A stretch of DNA of 64,000 bases from Pinus tabuliformis (lineage: Eukaryota > Streptophyta > Pinopsida > Pinales > Pinaceae): NCBI GenBank assembly GCA_031772625.1, contig CM062814.1, positions 822,562,757 through 822,626,756 of the forward strand, in the 5' to 3' direction. Below, piece by piece: positions 1 through 10,984 of the stretch; the first letter of the stretch is position 1, and each line of letters opens with the position of its first letter. Both the position numbers and the translations under genes were made by a program. Under the pieces are notes generated by a model. That model made no database searches, was not told the DNA's origin, and saw nothing but the letters and a program-made list of their open reading frames with translations.

Positions 1-1854
1 AATTTGTTTCAATTTTCACAGTTAGCTCAATATCATTCCAGATTAGCAATCACATCAGTATTAAAGTAAACTGCAGATAGAACATAAACATAAATCGCAG
101 AAGACAAGCCAATACAAGAGGACACAAGATGTGGCGCTAGCGAGGGACAAACCCCAATATGGGGAAACCCTTGATCAATTCTTCTTATATGTTCTTCAAT
201 AGTTCAGCAGAGAGAGAGATAGTACATTTATAACAGAAGTCAACACATTGACTTTCTATATCTACATGAGATCAGTTTAAGACATGCTACTTCAACTGAT
301 TCTCCAAGGTGACTGCTTCACCTATCATAGTGTTGCATCTCGTACTCATGTTGCACCCGTCACTGTGCTGCACCTAGTCAACAAGCTGCTCCCATCACCA
401 TGTTGCACCTCATCATCATGTTGCACCTCACTACCATGCCCATCATGCTGCATCATTCATCATCATGCTGCATCATTCATCATCATGTTGTCTCCATCAT
501 GTTGTACTTCATCGTCTCGGTGCTGCACCCAAATATCACTGAGCTGTTCTCAACATCATTGATGTCACCTACATCATGTTAGTCCTTGATACAGTCAACA
601 ACTCAAAGACTGCAGTGATCCAAGAGAGGTTCCAGCACTGCCACTAATTAGTGCAACCCTTAAAGTTCTATGTTGCTGGCTATGGCCTGCGGCCTAGCTC
701 AACAATAAGATAGGTTTACACACAGCACCCAAATATCTTGACCCTTGAACAGCTTATCCTTGAGGCTGCACCACTGTCAAATCCATGTTGTCTAAGCTCC
801 TTCTATGACTGCACCTAGTCACTGTGATTCTATACCCGAGACTGTAACAGCGTGTGTGTCTTTTCTTAGGACTGCACATAGGTGCCCTTATTCAAGCCTG
901 TATTGAGCCTTCTTACACAGCGTTAGGGCCTGTCTTTTAGGCCTCCATTATATAGTCATAAGTCCTATTCTCTGCGGCTAGGGCATAATATGACCCTCCT
1001 AAATCAACGTCTAGATGACAGTCATAGACCTGCGTTTTTGTCCAATCCTTGCTGTGATTCTATGACCGTATTTAGGGCAGCGTTAGAGCTGTGTTCTTTC
1101 CAGCGTGTGAGAGGAATAAGGCCAGCAGATAAGGCCTGCGTTTAACCTCCTTCCATGACTGTGTTAGGGACAACGAAGTCCCTCTTCTTGCTGCGTATAG
1201 AACAGCGTATGGGGTTTACGTTATGCCTTGTGATAAGTTGTGTATAGAGGACTGCGGTTAGGGCTTTTGTGGATCTCCCTTTAGCTGTGTTCATGACTGC
1301 GTTAGGTGCCTCTTCTTGCTGCATAAAAATCCTCATTGACTGCGGCCTAGGGCACCCTTAAATGGTGTGGCTAGAAGCCTTCTCTAGTTGCTCCTTAGAT
1401 CTGCGTAGAGCTTTCTCTTTTGACTGCGTCTAGATGTTCCTCGTTTAACTGCATCTAGGGCATCCTCCTTACTGCGGCTAGGGCATCATCCTTACTGCAG
1501 CTAGGGCATCATAAGACTTAGGCCAGCGTATACTCTTAGTATCTCTCCTTCCACCAAAACCCAAAGACATGTGGAGAGGAAGAGATCACAAGAAGAGTGT
1601 GTGTCTAAATGACTTGAAGACCTCCTCCTTTTATAGTAAAACGTTGAGCACAAGTGGGGTATATTTGGTCGTTGGCCGACCTTGACGAATTGTCCCATAA
1701 CACAAATAAATTCATATCTCCATGAATACTTATCGAAATCAGATGATCTTTAGATCAATCCTACACCTCTCGATGAGAGGGATCCAAGAAAAATATCAGC
1801 TTCCATTAATAAGATGACCCACATGGAGTTTGGCCCTAGTTGACAATTTTAACA
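1..1854 (-). mobile_element. Family B LTR (nearly complete, minus orientation)
   Basis: This is an LTR of about 1.85 kb. It matches the complete family-B LTR at 39449-41325 from its first base, and by that alignment only about 32 bp lie off the left edge. It ends at 1854 with the canonical ...TTTTAACA. The next base resumes the family-D LTR, so B inserted into D's 5' LTR; the expected right target duplication is ATTTC (1855-1859), and its partner is outside the window. Reading on the minus strand, the LTR starts TGTTAAAATTG and has the conserved CCCCA/TGGGG hairpin (152-164). The middle is rich in short CAT/TGC-type repeats (285-560) and a recurring 'actgcggctagggc' motif (1250-1510). Small open frames here look fortuitous. 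Whether it is a solo LTR or one end of a full element cannot be told. Confidence 0.88.
441..490. repeat. 20-bp tandem repeat, 2.5 copies
   Basis: A 20-bp unit (catcatgctgcatcattcat) repeats exactly at 441-460 and 461-480, with a partial third unit at 481-490. It lies in the unique middle of the family-B LTR, inside a longer CAT-rich stretch. Confidence 0.9.
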
Positions 1855-2553
1855 ATTTCAATCCAAGACTGAAGAATACATAGGCAGAGAGGCAATGAAG
1901 TGCCGGGGGAGACAGTGCAAGCTCAAGAATGGCTAACGCAAAGGCCTAAGGAGCCAGCGCAGAGGACGCAAAGGGCTGTAGACGCTGACACAGAGGTCGT
2001 AGAGGCTGACGCAGAGGAAGCAGAGGGCTTCAAGGACAGCGCTGGGAGATTCTGTGAGGCAGATTGGGCGCTGATCAACAGATCCTGAGCCGAGAGAGGG
2101 TGACGTAGTTCCAGAGCAGTGCTTGGAGCAGCTTTCGCTGTCCAGAACAAGGAACAGTCAGAGTCACTGTGGGATTGATCATCCGGTTGCTGATTTGCCA
2201 GACTATCTGTCTCTAGAGAGAGGTACTACTGCCAAGGATATTCTTTGAAGGGTGAGCCATTTCTGGCACCCTATTTGTATTCACGAATCTGCTTAATAAT
2301 ACAAACCCTCTATATGCTGCACCGGTTTTCTCGCATAGGGATTTTCCGGGGAGAATTGTCCAAAAATAACGATGTCCCTTGTGTTATTGTTTCTATTTAC
2401 TTCAGTGCATGATCTTATATCTGTGAAAGTTGCATTTGTGTTTACTTCGATATTTATGTAATCAAATAACTTGTTGATGTAAAGAACAAGTAGGAGATAG
2501 TAAACCAAAAACTGCAGTAGGGGTTTCTGATGTGTTAGATTCAAGAATTTTCA
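1855..2553 (+). repeat. Family D 5' LTR, 3' part
   Basis: It aligns with 4983-5675 of the 3' LTR and ends in the same ...AATTTTCA. The first 420 bp or so are separated off by the family-B insertion. Confidence 0.88.
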
Positions 2554-2555
2554 TA

Positions 2556-2573
2556 TGGTATCAGAGGGATTGC
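2556..2573 (+). promoter_or_regulatory. Primer binding site of family D
   Basis: TGGTATCAGAGGGATTGC starts two bases after the LTR. The first 11 bases match the primer site complementary to the 3' end of initiator tRNA-Met, which primes minus-strand DNA synthesis in most plant copia elements. Confidence 0.85.
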
Positions 2574-3129
2574 AGATCTTACGCGACTAAAGGCATCATC
2601 TAGGAAATCTGAGAGTTTGCAACAGAGAAGCAGCTGTCCCGAGAGACAGCGTTGTTCCAGAGCCAGAGACGCAGAAGGAGAGGAAGACGCAGTATCTAGG
2701 AGGAGCCCACACAGTAGCTTTGCCAGACCAGTGCAGAAGCAAAGGAGGGCAGATCAGGCCTACGCAGTGCCATGTCATCTTTCTCAGCCAGGAAGGATTG
2801 ACGTTGTGGCCAAGAGGAGCTGATTGAGCTCTCACTGTGATTGCGCAAATCCAGAAGGGCTCAGATTCTTCAATTAGCGGGGCTAAGGGAGCTGAGCAAA
2901 TTTTGATTTGTGGAGCTGGTAGGACGTTGTTTCTGTGAGTGCAGAACAGTGTCTAAGGAGACTGAACCAAGGTAGAGGGAAGCACTACCCCAACAGATTT
3001 CTAGCCAAGAAATCTAGATCCGGGTTGCAGCGGCAAAGGAGAATTGGAGAGGAGTGATTCGACAGTTGGCAAGAGGATTTCCGAGAGGGAAATCAGGACT
3101 CGGAGGGAGTCTAGAGAAGAGGAGCAGAG

Positions 3130-4002
3130 ATGGCAATGAACGGATTGAGGGATCAAGACAGATTGGATGGGGCTTCCAATTTTGTCATCTGGAAGGTCAA
3201 GATCCTAGCAATCCTAGATAAACATCGCATCAAGGACTATGCCTTGAAAACCTTAGCTATCCCAGTTGACCCGAATGCAAATGAGAAGTATGAGTTGGCC
3301 GAGGCGAAAGCAAAATGCATGATCCTAAACGGGGTCAAGGATCATGTCATACCACATATTGCTGAGAAAAACACAAGGGAGATATCACAGACGCTGACCA
3401 CCTTATACCAGGGCTCTCCCATGCAACGGGAGATGTTATTAGAGAATCAGTTGAGGTCATATCAGATGCAGAAAGGAGAGGAGATAGATTTGTTCCTTCT
3501 CAGGTTGCAAGGAATTTGTGACCAGCTTACTTCCATGGGTTCTACACCGGATCCAAAGTTTATGGTCAGGACTGCTCTGAATGCAATCTCCAAGGACTGG
3601 GAGACATTTGTCCAAAGCATTTTGGGCAAAGCGACTCTCCCCAGTTGGGAGGAGATGTGGGCAGCTCTTCGACAGGAAGAGATCAGGAGGTTGACTAAGG
3701 CGGGGAGCAGCGGTAAGGGAATTCGAATCAAGAAAGAGTAGGAGGAGGATGGAGCTCTAGCATCTGCGGGACAGCAGGGGGTTCATAAGAGGAAGAAGAA
3801 AGATATCTCCAAGGTCAAGTGCTTCAACTGTGGGGAGCTGGGACATTATGCCTCTCAGTGCCCCAGGAAGAAAGGCAAGGGAGAAGCTTCCGACTTAAAG
3901 GCTTCTCCAGCAAAGGCGGAGAAGAATGTTGAGATTGATGACGCTTGTGCCATGAGTGCTCATGCGCCTCTAGAGAAGAGGTGGGGAGACATAGAGTTGT
4001 AG
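3130..4002 (+). pseudogene. gag: Family D gag (UBN2-type capsid plus CCHC knuckle), one in-frame stop
   Basis: This is the gag nucleocapsid protein that packages element RNA in virus-like particles. The frame runs 290 codons from the ATG at 3130 to TAG at 4002, interrupted only by one in-frame TAG at codon 204 (3739-3741). Residues 1-200 carry the retrotran_gag/UBN2 pattern: 'LDGASNFVIWK' near the start, 'GVKDHVIPHIAEK', 'WDTL'-like 'LTTLYQG', then 'ALNAISKDWETFVQSI' and 'WEEMWAALRQEE'. After the stop there is a basic tract and a perfect CX2CX4HX4C knuckle (CFNCGELGHYASQC). The protein ends in 'MSAHAPLEKRWGDIEL' at the point where autonomous elements go on into protease. D2 has a matching ending, so the short gag is the family's own product. 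D2 reads through at the TAG position, so the stop is probably a late mutation. Confidence 0.87.
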
Positions 4003-4560
4003 TCGAGAGGACTACAGAAGAAAAGAGGGCAGGATCCTTGAGGTGCCCAAACTCTTGGATCACACACGGCTACAGGATCCCTTAATGACAGTAACATGAT
4101 GACAATTGTCGGGACGAGCAAGGTGCGATGGAGCGGCAAAGCAGTGCTAGAGTGCAGAAGTCTATAGCAGCGCAATGGAGGTTGTAGCGGTGCAAGAGGC
4201 ACAGAAGAGGTTGCAGCAACGCAGTGGCAATAGAGGGAGCACAAGATAGCAGCAGAGGTAGCTTCAACATCACAAGGCTTCCAGACTGACCATGATGTGA
4301 GTGTTTGGGTGAATTCAGTTACTTACTTCTCGGTAACTGATTTGCAGTTCAGCAATTAGCAGTGGCAGTGCTATGGGCAGTGTGATGCAGCATTTTGAGA
4401 GGGTGTTGCAATACAGATGTAGCAGTGGCAATGTCATGGGCAGCAGTGCAGTGGATGTGAGGCAGCAGGCCTAGCATCAGCACAAAGGACCGATGCGGAG
4501 GATCAGCGTGATGCTTCTATGGTGAAGCATTGCCAAAGCACATTCCTCGCTAAGAGGGAG
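4003..4560 (+). other. Family D 3' non-coding region and polypurine tract
   Basis: No pol-like coding is visible between gag and the 3' LTR. The stretch contains recurrent gcagcagtggcaatg-type motifs. It ends in a purine-rich tract (GCTAAGAGGGAG, 4549-4560) directly before the LTR, the expected plus-strand primer. Confidence 0.75.
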
Positions 4561-5675
4561 TGTTAATTTTTGGTAGCATCGAATGTGCTCTAGCCATGAA
4601 ATCTGGTGGAGAGACTTTGGCACATGAGATCTCCAAGACCCAGAAATCGTTTGGAGAAATTCCACCCGGATGAAGAGATATTAAAATAATTAATATTTTT
4701 AATGAGTTCCTAAGTCTAAACTTAGGAAAATTAAAATATTAATGTGTATTAATATAAAATGGGTGAGAAAGTTCTAAGTGACGAGGATCAAGCCAGTTCT
4801 AATCTTAGCCGTTGATTAGGGACTTAATCTCGGCCGTTGAATCGTCAACAGGGAAAGTATAAGAGAAGGCTTGAGGGTCAGTTGGAGACACACTAAGAGA
4901 GATCAAGAATTCGATTTTTTGGGGTTGGGTTTCCTGAGGAAATCGAGTTAGTGATCAGTTGCAACGAGGGGCAGTTCAGCAAGGGATTTCGATCCAAGGC
5001 TGAAGAATCCATAGCAGAGACGCAGTGAAGGGTCGGGAGAGAAAGCGCAGGCCCCAAAAGGGCTGGCGTAGAGGCCTGAGGAGCCAATGCAGAGGACGCA
5101 AAGGGTCGTAGAGGCTAATGCAGAAGTGATAGAGGCTAACGCAGAGGGCTTCAGGGATAGCGCTGGGAGATTATGTGAGGTAGACTGGGAGTTGATTAGC
5201 AAATGCTGAGCCGGGAGAGGGTGACGCAGTTCCAGAGCAGTTCTTGAAGCAGCTTTCGCTATCCAGAACAAAGAACAGTCAAAGTCACTGTGGGGTTGAT
5301 CATTCGGTCGCTGATTTGCCGGAATATTTGTCTCTGGAGAGAGGTACTACTACCAAGGATATTCTATGAAGGGTGAGCCATTTTTGGCACCCTAGTTGTA
5401 TTCACGAATCTGCATAATAATACAAACCTTCTATATGTTGCACCGGTTTTCCCGCATTGGGTTTTTCCGGGGACGATTGTCCAAAAATAATAGTGTCCCT
5501 TGTGTTATTGTTTCTATTTACTTCAGTGCATGATCTGTATATCTGTGAAGATTGCATTTGTGTTTACTTCAATATTTATGTAATTAAATAACTTGTTGAT
5601 GTAAATAACAAGTAGCAGAGAGTAAACCAGAAACTGCAGTAGGGGTTTCTGATGTGTTAGATTCAGGAATTTTCA
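4561..5675 (+). repeat. Family D 3' LTR
   Basis: This LTR of 1115 bp runs TGTTAATTTTTGG...GAATTTTCA. It has an 18-bp inverted repeat (CCTAAGTCTAAACTTAGG, near 4707), an AT-rich U3, and a CCC...GGG hairpin region near 5451-5461. Its last 690 bp match the 5' LTR at 1855-2553 with scattered substitutions, so the element is not recent. Confidence 0.9.
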
Positions 5676-5677
5676 CG

Positions 5678-7496
5678 CCCAATTATTGGTCAATCTGAAT
5701 CTACAAACTTGATCATGTAATAAATTGGTTTGATGAATAGCAAAACATATTTAATTTGTGACCAAAATAACATGTCAAGAATAGTGTCCTTGGCTACATT
5801 AGCACCATCTCTATCAGTGTTAATTTCCTCCCATGATTTAGAGGTCACCATATTTGTTAAAGCTTGCCTCACCTTCACTAGCCGCCTAAACCTGAGGTAA
5901 TAACTTGCAAATCTTGTTTTTGCAAGTTTAAACAACTGCAACTTGGAGTAAGTGCCATAAAAGAAGTTTACCCTTGTATGCCATGTGATAAATTTAATGA
6001 GTTGCTTCCCTCTCTTGAAAATCTCATTAATCCGTCCACATTCTCTATGCTTCACAATATCATGCATCAAAAGGTTCAATGTGTGCACCAAGCACCCAGA
6101 CCAAAAGATGTGTGGATGAGTACGCTCAATTACTTTTCCTGCTGCATTATCAGTGATCACTTGGACCCATTATTAGGACCAACATCTTTGATTGATTGTA
6201 ATAGGAGATCTGCAATGTTTTAGGAAGTTGCACTGACGGAGGAGGAGTCATGACATGTAATAAATACAACATCACTAGCAGAAACACCAAGAACATTTAT
6301 CAAATGTTGGTTTCTAATATTTGTCCACCCATTTGATACAATGGATACCCAACAATCCACCCACTCATTTGTAAAACGTGTCAAAGCTCTTTGAAACTTT
6401 GCTTTTTCTCTTTCTAATAACATTGTTCCAGCTTTCTCATAGTTGAGGCTTTTGTATCCTTTTGGGCCTTCATTGATGGCCTTAACCATATCATGCCAAT
6501 AGGGAGACCGAAGCACATTGAATGGTACACCGCAAGCACAAAGAAATCGGACTATCTTTCCATCCACATCATCCTTCCCAACAACATTAAGGAAATCCCT
6601 TATTGTTCTACCTCCAGAGGTTGCAGAAGTACCATGAGGAGATGAGCTATCAAATCCAGAGGTTGCACTTGATTCAGACTGAGTTTTTTGTTTCTTGCTT
6701 TTTTGTTGTGCAACCTCCTCTATTTGGATGTATTTTCTTCTTTGTTGAGTTGCAATGTTTGGGCAAATTTGTATCCCCACGGCACCCTTTTTCTCATCAC
6801 TATCCATCACCCCACAAAGATGCCTCCTCACACGGGTTTATGAAACACTATATGGTTTTCCTCCATGACAACCATGAGGGAACAAAAACTTGTAGCTTCC
6901 ACCACCTTTTCCCCCTTCAAGTTTGGTCACATAGTTCCACAAGGGTGCCAATGTAGCTTTCCCCTCTAGTGTTTCATTGTTCTCTTCAAGTTCATCCCCT
7001 TCCTCTTCAAACCCTTCCTCCTCATCATACATTGGGTCACTCATATGGAGACCACTATCCTCTTGTTCTTCTTCCCTTCTATTCCTCCTCCCCCTTGCCA
7101 TTATGAAAACCAACAGTGGAATGATACATAGAAGCCAAAAGAACACCATCTTGGAATATGAATATAGGTGGTGGACAACCTGCAATTAAATGAGCAAGAA
7201 TAATAATGGGAAAGAGTAAGAGAGGGAGGAGAAAAAATACAAAAAACAATCACAGAAAATTGAGGGAGTTTGGGGTTTGCACTTACCTCTTTAGCTCTTG
7301 TAGATGGAAGCCCTTCTTTACTCCTCCAACCTCCTCCTCCTTCACTGCTCCTAGCTCCTCCTTCTTCATTCCTCCAAGCTCTCCTCAAGTCTCTCCTCTC
7401 TTTCTCCTCTCTTCTCCAAGCTCTCTTCTCCTCTCTTCTCAAAGCTCTCTAAAAATACATGAGTGAGCAAATGAGAAGAGAAATAGACTTTTAATC
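5678..7496 (-). pseudogene. hAT transposase gene fragment, tandem copy 1
   Basis: Cut-and-paste transposase remnant, read on the minus strand from the right end. An arginine/glutamate-rich, CT-rich first exon (to about 7290) ends at a good donor (AAAGAG/GTAAGT). A short intron ends with TTTAATTGCAG near 7184. Next comes an acidic N-terminus (MARGRRNRREEEQED), a BED-finger-like segment (PLWNYVTKLEGG...GCHGGKPYSVS), and a clear DUF659 core (FLCACGVPFNVLRSPYW...SIVSNGWTNIRNQHLINVLG). It continues through VITDNA and CLVHTLNLLMHDI to MIKFVDSD. The C-terminal dimerisation domain is absent. Frameshifts near 6835 and 6180 break the frame; a 14-bp deletion near 6143 is visible against copy 2. This copy abuts the D 3' LTR. 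Confidence 0.82.
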
Positions 7497-9314
7497 CCCA
7501 ATTATTGGTCGATCTAAATCCACAAACTTGATCATGTAATAAATTGGTTTGGTGAATTGCAAAACATATTTAATATGTGACCAAAATAACATGTCCAGAA
7601 TAGTGTCCTTGGCTACATTAGCACCATCTCTATCAGTGTTAATTTCCTCCCATGATTCAGAGGTCACCATATTAGTTAAAGCTTGTCTCACCTTCACTAG
7701 CCGCCTAAAGGTGAGGTAATAACTTGCAAATCTTGTTTTTGCAAATTTAAGCAACTAGAACTTGGAGTAAGTGCAATAAAAGTAGTTTACCCTTCTATGC
7801 CGTGTGATAAATTTAATGAGTTGCTTCACTCTCTTGTAAAGCTCATTAATCCATCCACATTATTTATGCTTCACAATATCATGCATCAAAAAGTTAAATG
7901 TGTGCACCAAGCACCCAAACCAAAAGATGCGTGGATGAGTACACTTAATAACTTTTCCTGTTGCCTTACAATTTGTTGCATTATCAGTAATCACTTCAAC
8001 CACATTATTAGGACCAACATCTCTGATTGATTGCAATAGGATATCTGCAATATTTTGGGAAGTTTCCCTGGTAGAGGAGGAGTCATGACATGTAATAAAT
8101 ACAGCACCACTAGCAGAAACACCAAGAACATTTATCAAATGTTGGTTTCTAATATTTGTCCACCCATCTGAGACAATGGATACCCCACAATCCACCCACT
8201 CATTTGTAAAACGTGTCAAAGCTCTTTGAACCTTTGCTTTTTTTCTTTCTAATAGCATTGTTCTAGCTTTCTCATAGTTGGGGCTTTTGTATCCTTTTGG
8301 GGCTTCAATGATGGCCTTAACCATATCATGCCAATAGGGAGAGTGAAGCACATTGAATGGTACAAAGCAAGCACAAAGAAATCGGACTATCTTTCCATCC
8401 ACATCATCCCTCCCAGCAACATTAAGGAAATCCCCTATTGTTCTACCTCCAGAGGTTGCAGAAGTACCATGAGGAGATGAGCTATCAAATCTAGAGGTTG
8501 CACTTAATTCAGATTGAGCTTTTTGTTTCTTGCTTTTTTGTTGTGCAACCTCCTCTATTTAGGTGTATTTTCTTCTTGTTCCGTTGAAATGTTTGGGCAA
8601 ATTTGTATCCCCACGACACCCTTTTTCTCATCACTATCCATCACCCCATAAAGACGCCTCCTCACACGGGTATATGAACATTGAACCACTATATGGTTTT
8701 CCTCCATGACAACCATGAGGGCACAAAAACTTGTAGCTTCCACCACCTTTCCCCCTTCAAGTTTGGTCACATAGTTCCACAAGGGTGCCAATGTAGCTTT
8801 CCCCTCTAATGTTTCAGTTTTCTCTTCAAGTTCATCCCCTTCCTCCTCAAACCCTTCCTCCTCATCACACATTGGGTCACTCATATGGGGACCACTATCC
8901 TCTTGTTCTTCTTCCCTTCTATTCCTACTCCCCCTTGCCATCATGAAAACCAAAAGTGGAATGATACATAGAAGCCAAAAGAACACCATCTTGGAATATG
9001 AATATAGGTGGTGGACAACCTGCAATTAAATGAGCAAGAAGAAATAATGGGAAAGAGTAGGAGAGGGAGGAGAAAAAATACAAAAAACAATCACGAAAAA
9101 ATGAGGGAGTTTGGCGTTTGCACTTACCTCTTTAGCTCTTGTAGATGGAAGCCCTTCTTTACTCCTCCAAGCTCCTCCTCCTTCACTGCTCCTAGCTCCT
9201 CCTTCTTCACTCCTCCAAGCTCTCCTCAAGTCTCTCCTCTCTTTCTCCTCTCTTCTCCAAGCTCTCTAAAAATACAAGAGTGAGAAAATGAGAGGAGAAA
9301 TAGACTTTTAATCC
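7497..9314 (-). pseudogene. hAT transposase gene fragment, tandem copy 2
   Basis: A direct repeat of the preceding unit, period about 1819 bp, roughly 94-95% identical over the stretch I compared. It has the same CT-rich first exon, donor site, acidic N-terminus (8940 leftwards), BED-like segment with the fuller 'SFCALMVVMEENHIVVQCSYTRVRRRL' reading, DUF659 core (8402-7860, including CACFVPFNVLHSPYW and IVSDGWTNIRNQ) and the VITDNATNCKATGKV segment that copy 1 has partly lost. It stops at the same residue as copy 1 (RPIIGD), so truncation preceded duplication. Frameshifts near 8555 and 7860-7754 make it non-functional as read. Confidence 0.82.
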
Positions 9315-9948
9315 CTTCATTCTTTTCCCTAACCCAAGTTAAACACCACAATTAAACAAAAAAAAAAATGAAATTTGTGGGTCCGCATGGCAAAACTGCC
9401 AGGGGCCCACAAAAGCAGTCGCGATCCGCCCGGAGATAGCCTCGATCCGTGGCAGATCCACTAGGTGATCTGGCCCCGAAACTATGTCTCGAGCGTACGG
9501 AGGAGCGGATCGGACCAGATGGTTCCCACAGACCAAGAATCGTTTTTTCCGGCCCCGTCTGCGTTTCCGAATTTTTGGGGCCAGATCACCCACGGATCTG
9601 TACGAGTCGCGAATTCAGGTTTTGATCCCAGGGGGGTGTTTCGTGCAACACTGATTTTACGACGAGCAGTTTATGTAATCTATCTATTACAAATTTGTTG
9701 AAGAAATAATAAAACCCTCATCTGCAGAATTGGTTTTCCCCACATTGGGGGTTTTACGGCAAGTAGTTTATGTGTGTGGTTTTCTCAGTTCTTGTGAATT
9801 TTTAATCGGTGAATATTGCAGTAGTGCTTTTATTCAGTATTTACAGTAAATATTTTTTGTTGATACAAATAATATTTAAAAGATAGGAGAATAATAACCA
9901 GATAACTACAATAAATCTGAAATAGAGTTAGATATGGGAATTTTCACA
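9315..9948 (+). repeat. Probable 5' LTR of copia element E (left end uncertain)
   Basis: The sequence upstream of the E primer site ends ...ATTTTCACA and has the shared LTR signature: a CCCCACATTGGGG hairpin (9738-9750) followed by TTTTACGG and an AT-rich tail. No second LTR survives, so the left boundary cannot be fixed. The first 150 bp (to about 9400) may instead be the 5' end of the hAT gene: on the minus strand it could start CAGTTTTGCCATGC at 9399, which is terminal-repeat-like but unconfirmed. Confidence 0.6.
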
Positions 9949-9966
9949 TGGTATCGGAGCAGATCT
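9949..9966 (+). promoter_or_regulatory. Primer binding site of element E
   Basis: TGGTATCGGAGCAGATCT follows the LTR end. It has one change against the initiator tRNA-Met-type site TGGTATCAGAGC. Confidence 0.8.
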
Positions 9967-10097
9967 AAGGCACATAAGGTTATTTGAGAGGCTCGGCGCA
10001 GGGAACAGGAGAGGAAACCAAGGGGTTGTAAAACCTAGATCTATTTGTTCCAGATTTACTTAGAGTTTTCTTATTCTATTTCAAGGGTTTCAAAGAA

Positions 10098-10860
10098 ATG
10101 GCTTCAGCTGGTTTACGAGATCAGAACAGATTAGACAGAGCATCCAACTTTGGCATATGGAAATCCAGAATCCTATTAATCTTGGAGGAGAACGGGCTAA
10201 AGAAATATGTGACCAGTGTTGTAGCCGCATCGGCAAACATAGCACAACTCCTTACCTACAAGAAGGAAGATGCCAAAAACCAAACACATTATTCTGGATA
10301 GGGTAAAGGACCACATTGTGCCTCATATAGCAAAAGAAGAAACAGGGAAAAAGATGTGGGATGCAGTTTGTAAACTCTATCAAGATTCCAGTGTAAACAT
10401 GAAGTTGATCCTAAGGGAGAAACTTCGAAACACGAAACAGAGCAAGGGTGAAAATGTTGTATCTTATCTTACCAAGGTGAAATGTGTCAAGGAAGAACTG
10501 GCAGGTGTTGGTGAGGAGATTGTGGATGATGAGCTTGTTAGGATAGCCCTCAATGGGTTTTCTAAGAAGTGGGATGTCTCTGTACAAGTTATTACAGGAA
10601 GGCGGGATCTTCAATCATGGGAAAGACTATGGTCAAATTTACCAAGGAATTGCTTAATAGTTTCATCAGCGGCACTAGTAGCAGTAGCTAGAAAGGTGAG
10701 GGACAACAGGAAAATGTGCCTCTTACAGGGAAGAACAAAGCAAAGAAGGGATCCAACAAAGGGTTCAACTCCAAGGGGCACAAAAAGAAGGACCTATCAA
10801 AGGTCAAGTGTTATGGTTGTCACGAATTTGGCCACTATGTAAGCAATGGCCTGTAGAGAA
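10098..10860 (+). pseudogene. gag: Element E gag
   Basis: The copia gag starts MASAGLRDQNRLDRASNFGIW at 10098, close in style to family D gag. A frameshift near 10280-10300 moves into the frame starting ILDRVKDHIVPHIAKEE. It continues through KMWDAVCKLYQ, ENVVSYLTKVK and RIALNGFSKKWDVSVQ. A second shift near 10650 precedes a knuckle CYGCHEFGHYVSNGL at about 10806-10850, where the last cysteine is replaced by glycine and a TAG follows. It is not functional as read. Confidence 0.85.
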
Positions 10861-10984
10861 AGAAAGGTGACAAGAACGGCAAGAAGTAGACAACAACTTC
10901 AGTGAATGCAGATGAGCTTTCCAACCGGATGGAATAGAAGTTAGCACTCATAGTTTGTCTGAATAGCTCAACCTCATAAGGTGT

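Larger units (their letters stand above)
1855..5675 (+). mobile_element. Family D gag-only copia-type LTR element (TR-GAG-like)
   Basis: This is a short LTR retrotransposon. Seen in order: the remaining part of the 5' LTR (1855-2553), a primer site (2556), a long leader, one gag frame (3130-4002), about 550 bp without coding potential, a polypurine tract (4549-4560) and a full 3' LTR (4561-5675). The internal region is only about 2.0 kb and shows no protease, integrase, RT or RNase H, so the element is non-autonomous and would depend on pol from another copia element. The outer part of its 5' LTR lies beyond the family-B insertion, off-window. A second member (D2, 32322-35121) has the same plan, so loss of pol is a family trait, not a local accident. 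The right flank after 5675 is CGCCC; the left duplication is not visible. Confidence 0.85.

Noticed and set aside
284..582. Cys/Ser/His-rich small frames (92 and 60 codons)
   Set aside because: They are readings of CAT/TGC-type tandem repeats inside a family-B LTR, and the matching solo LTR has shifted frames there.
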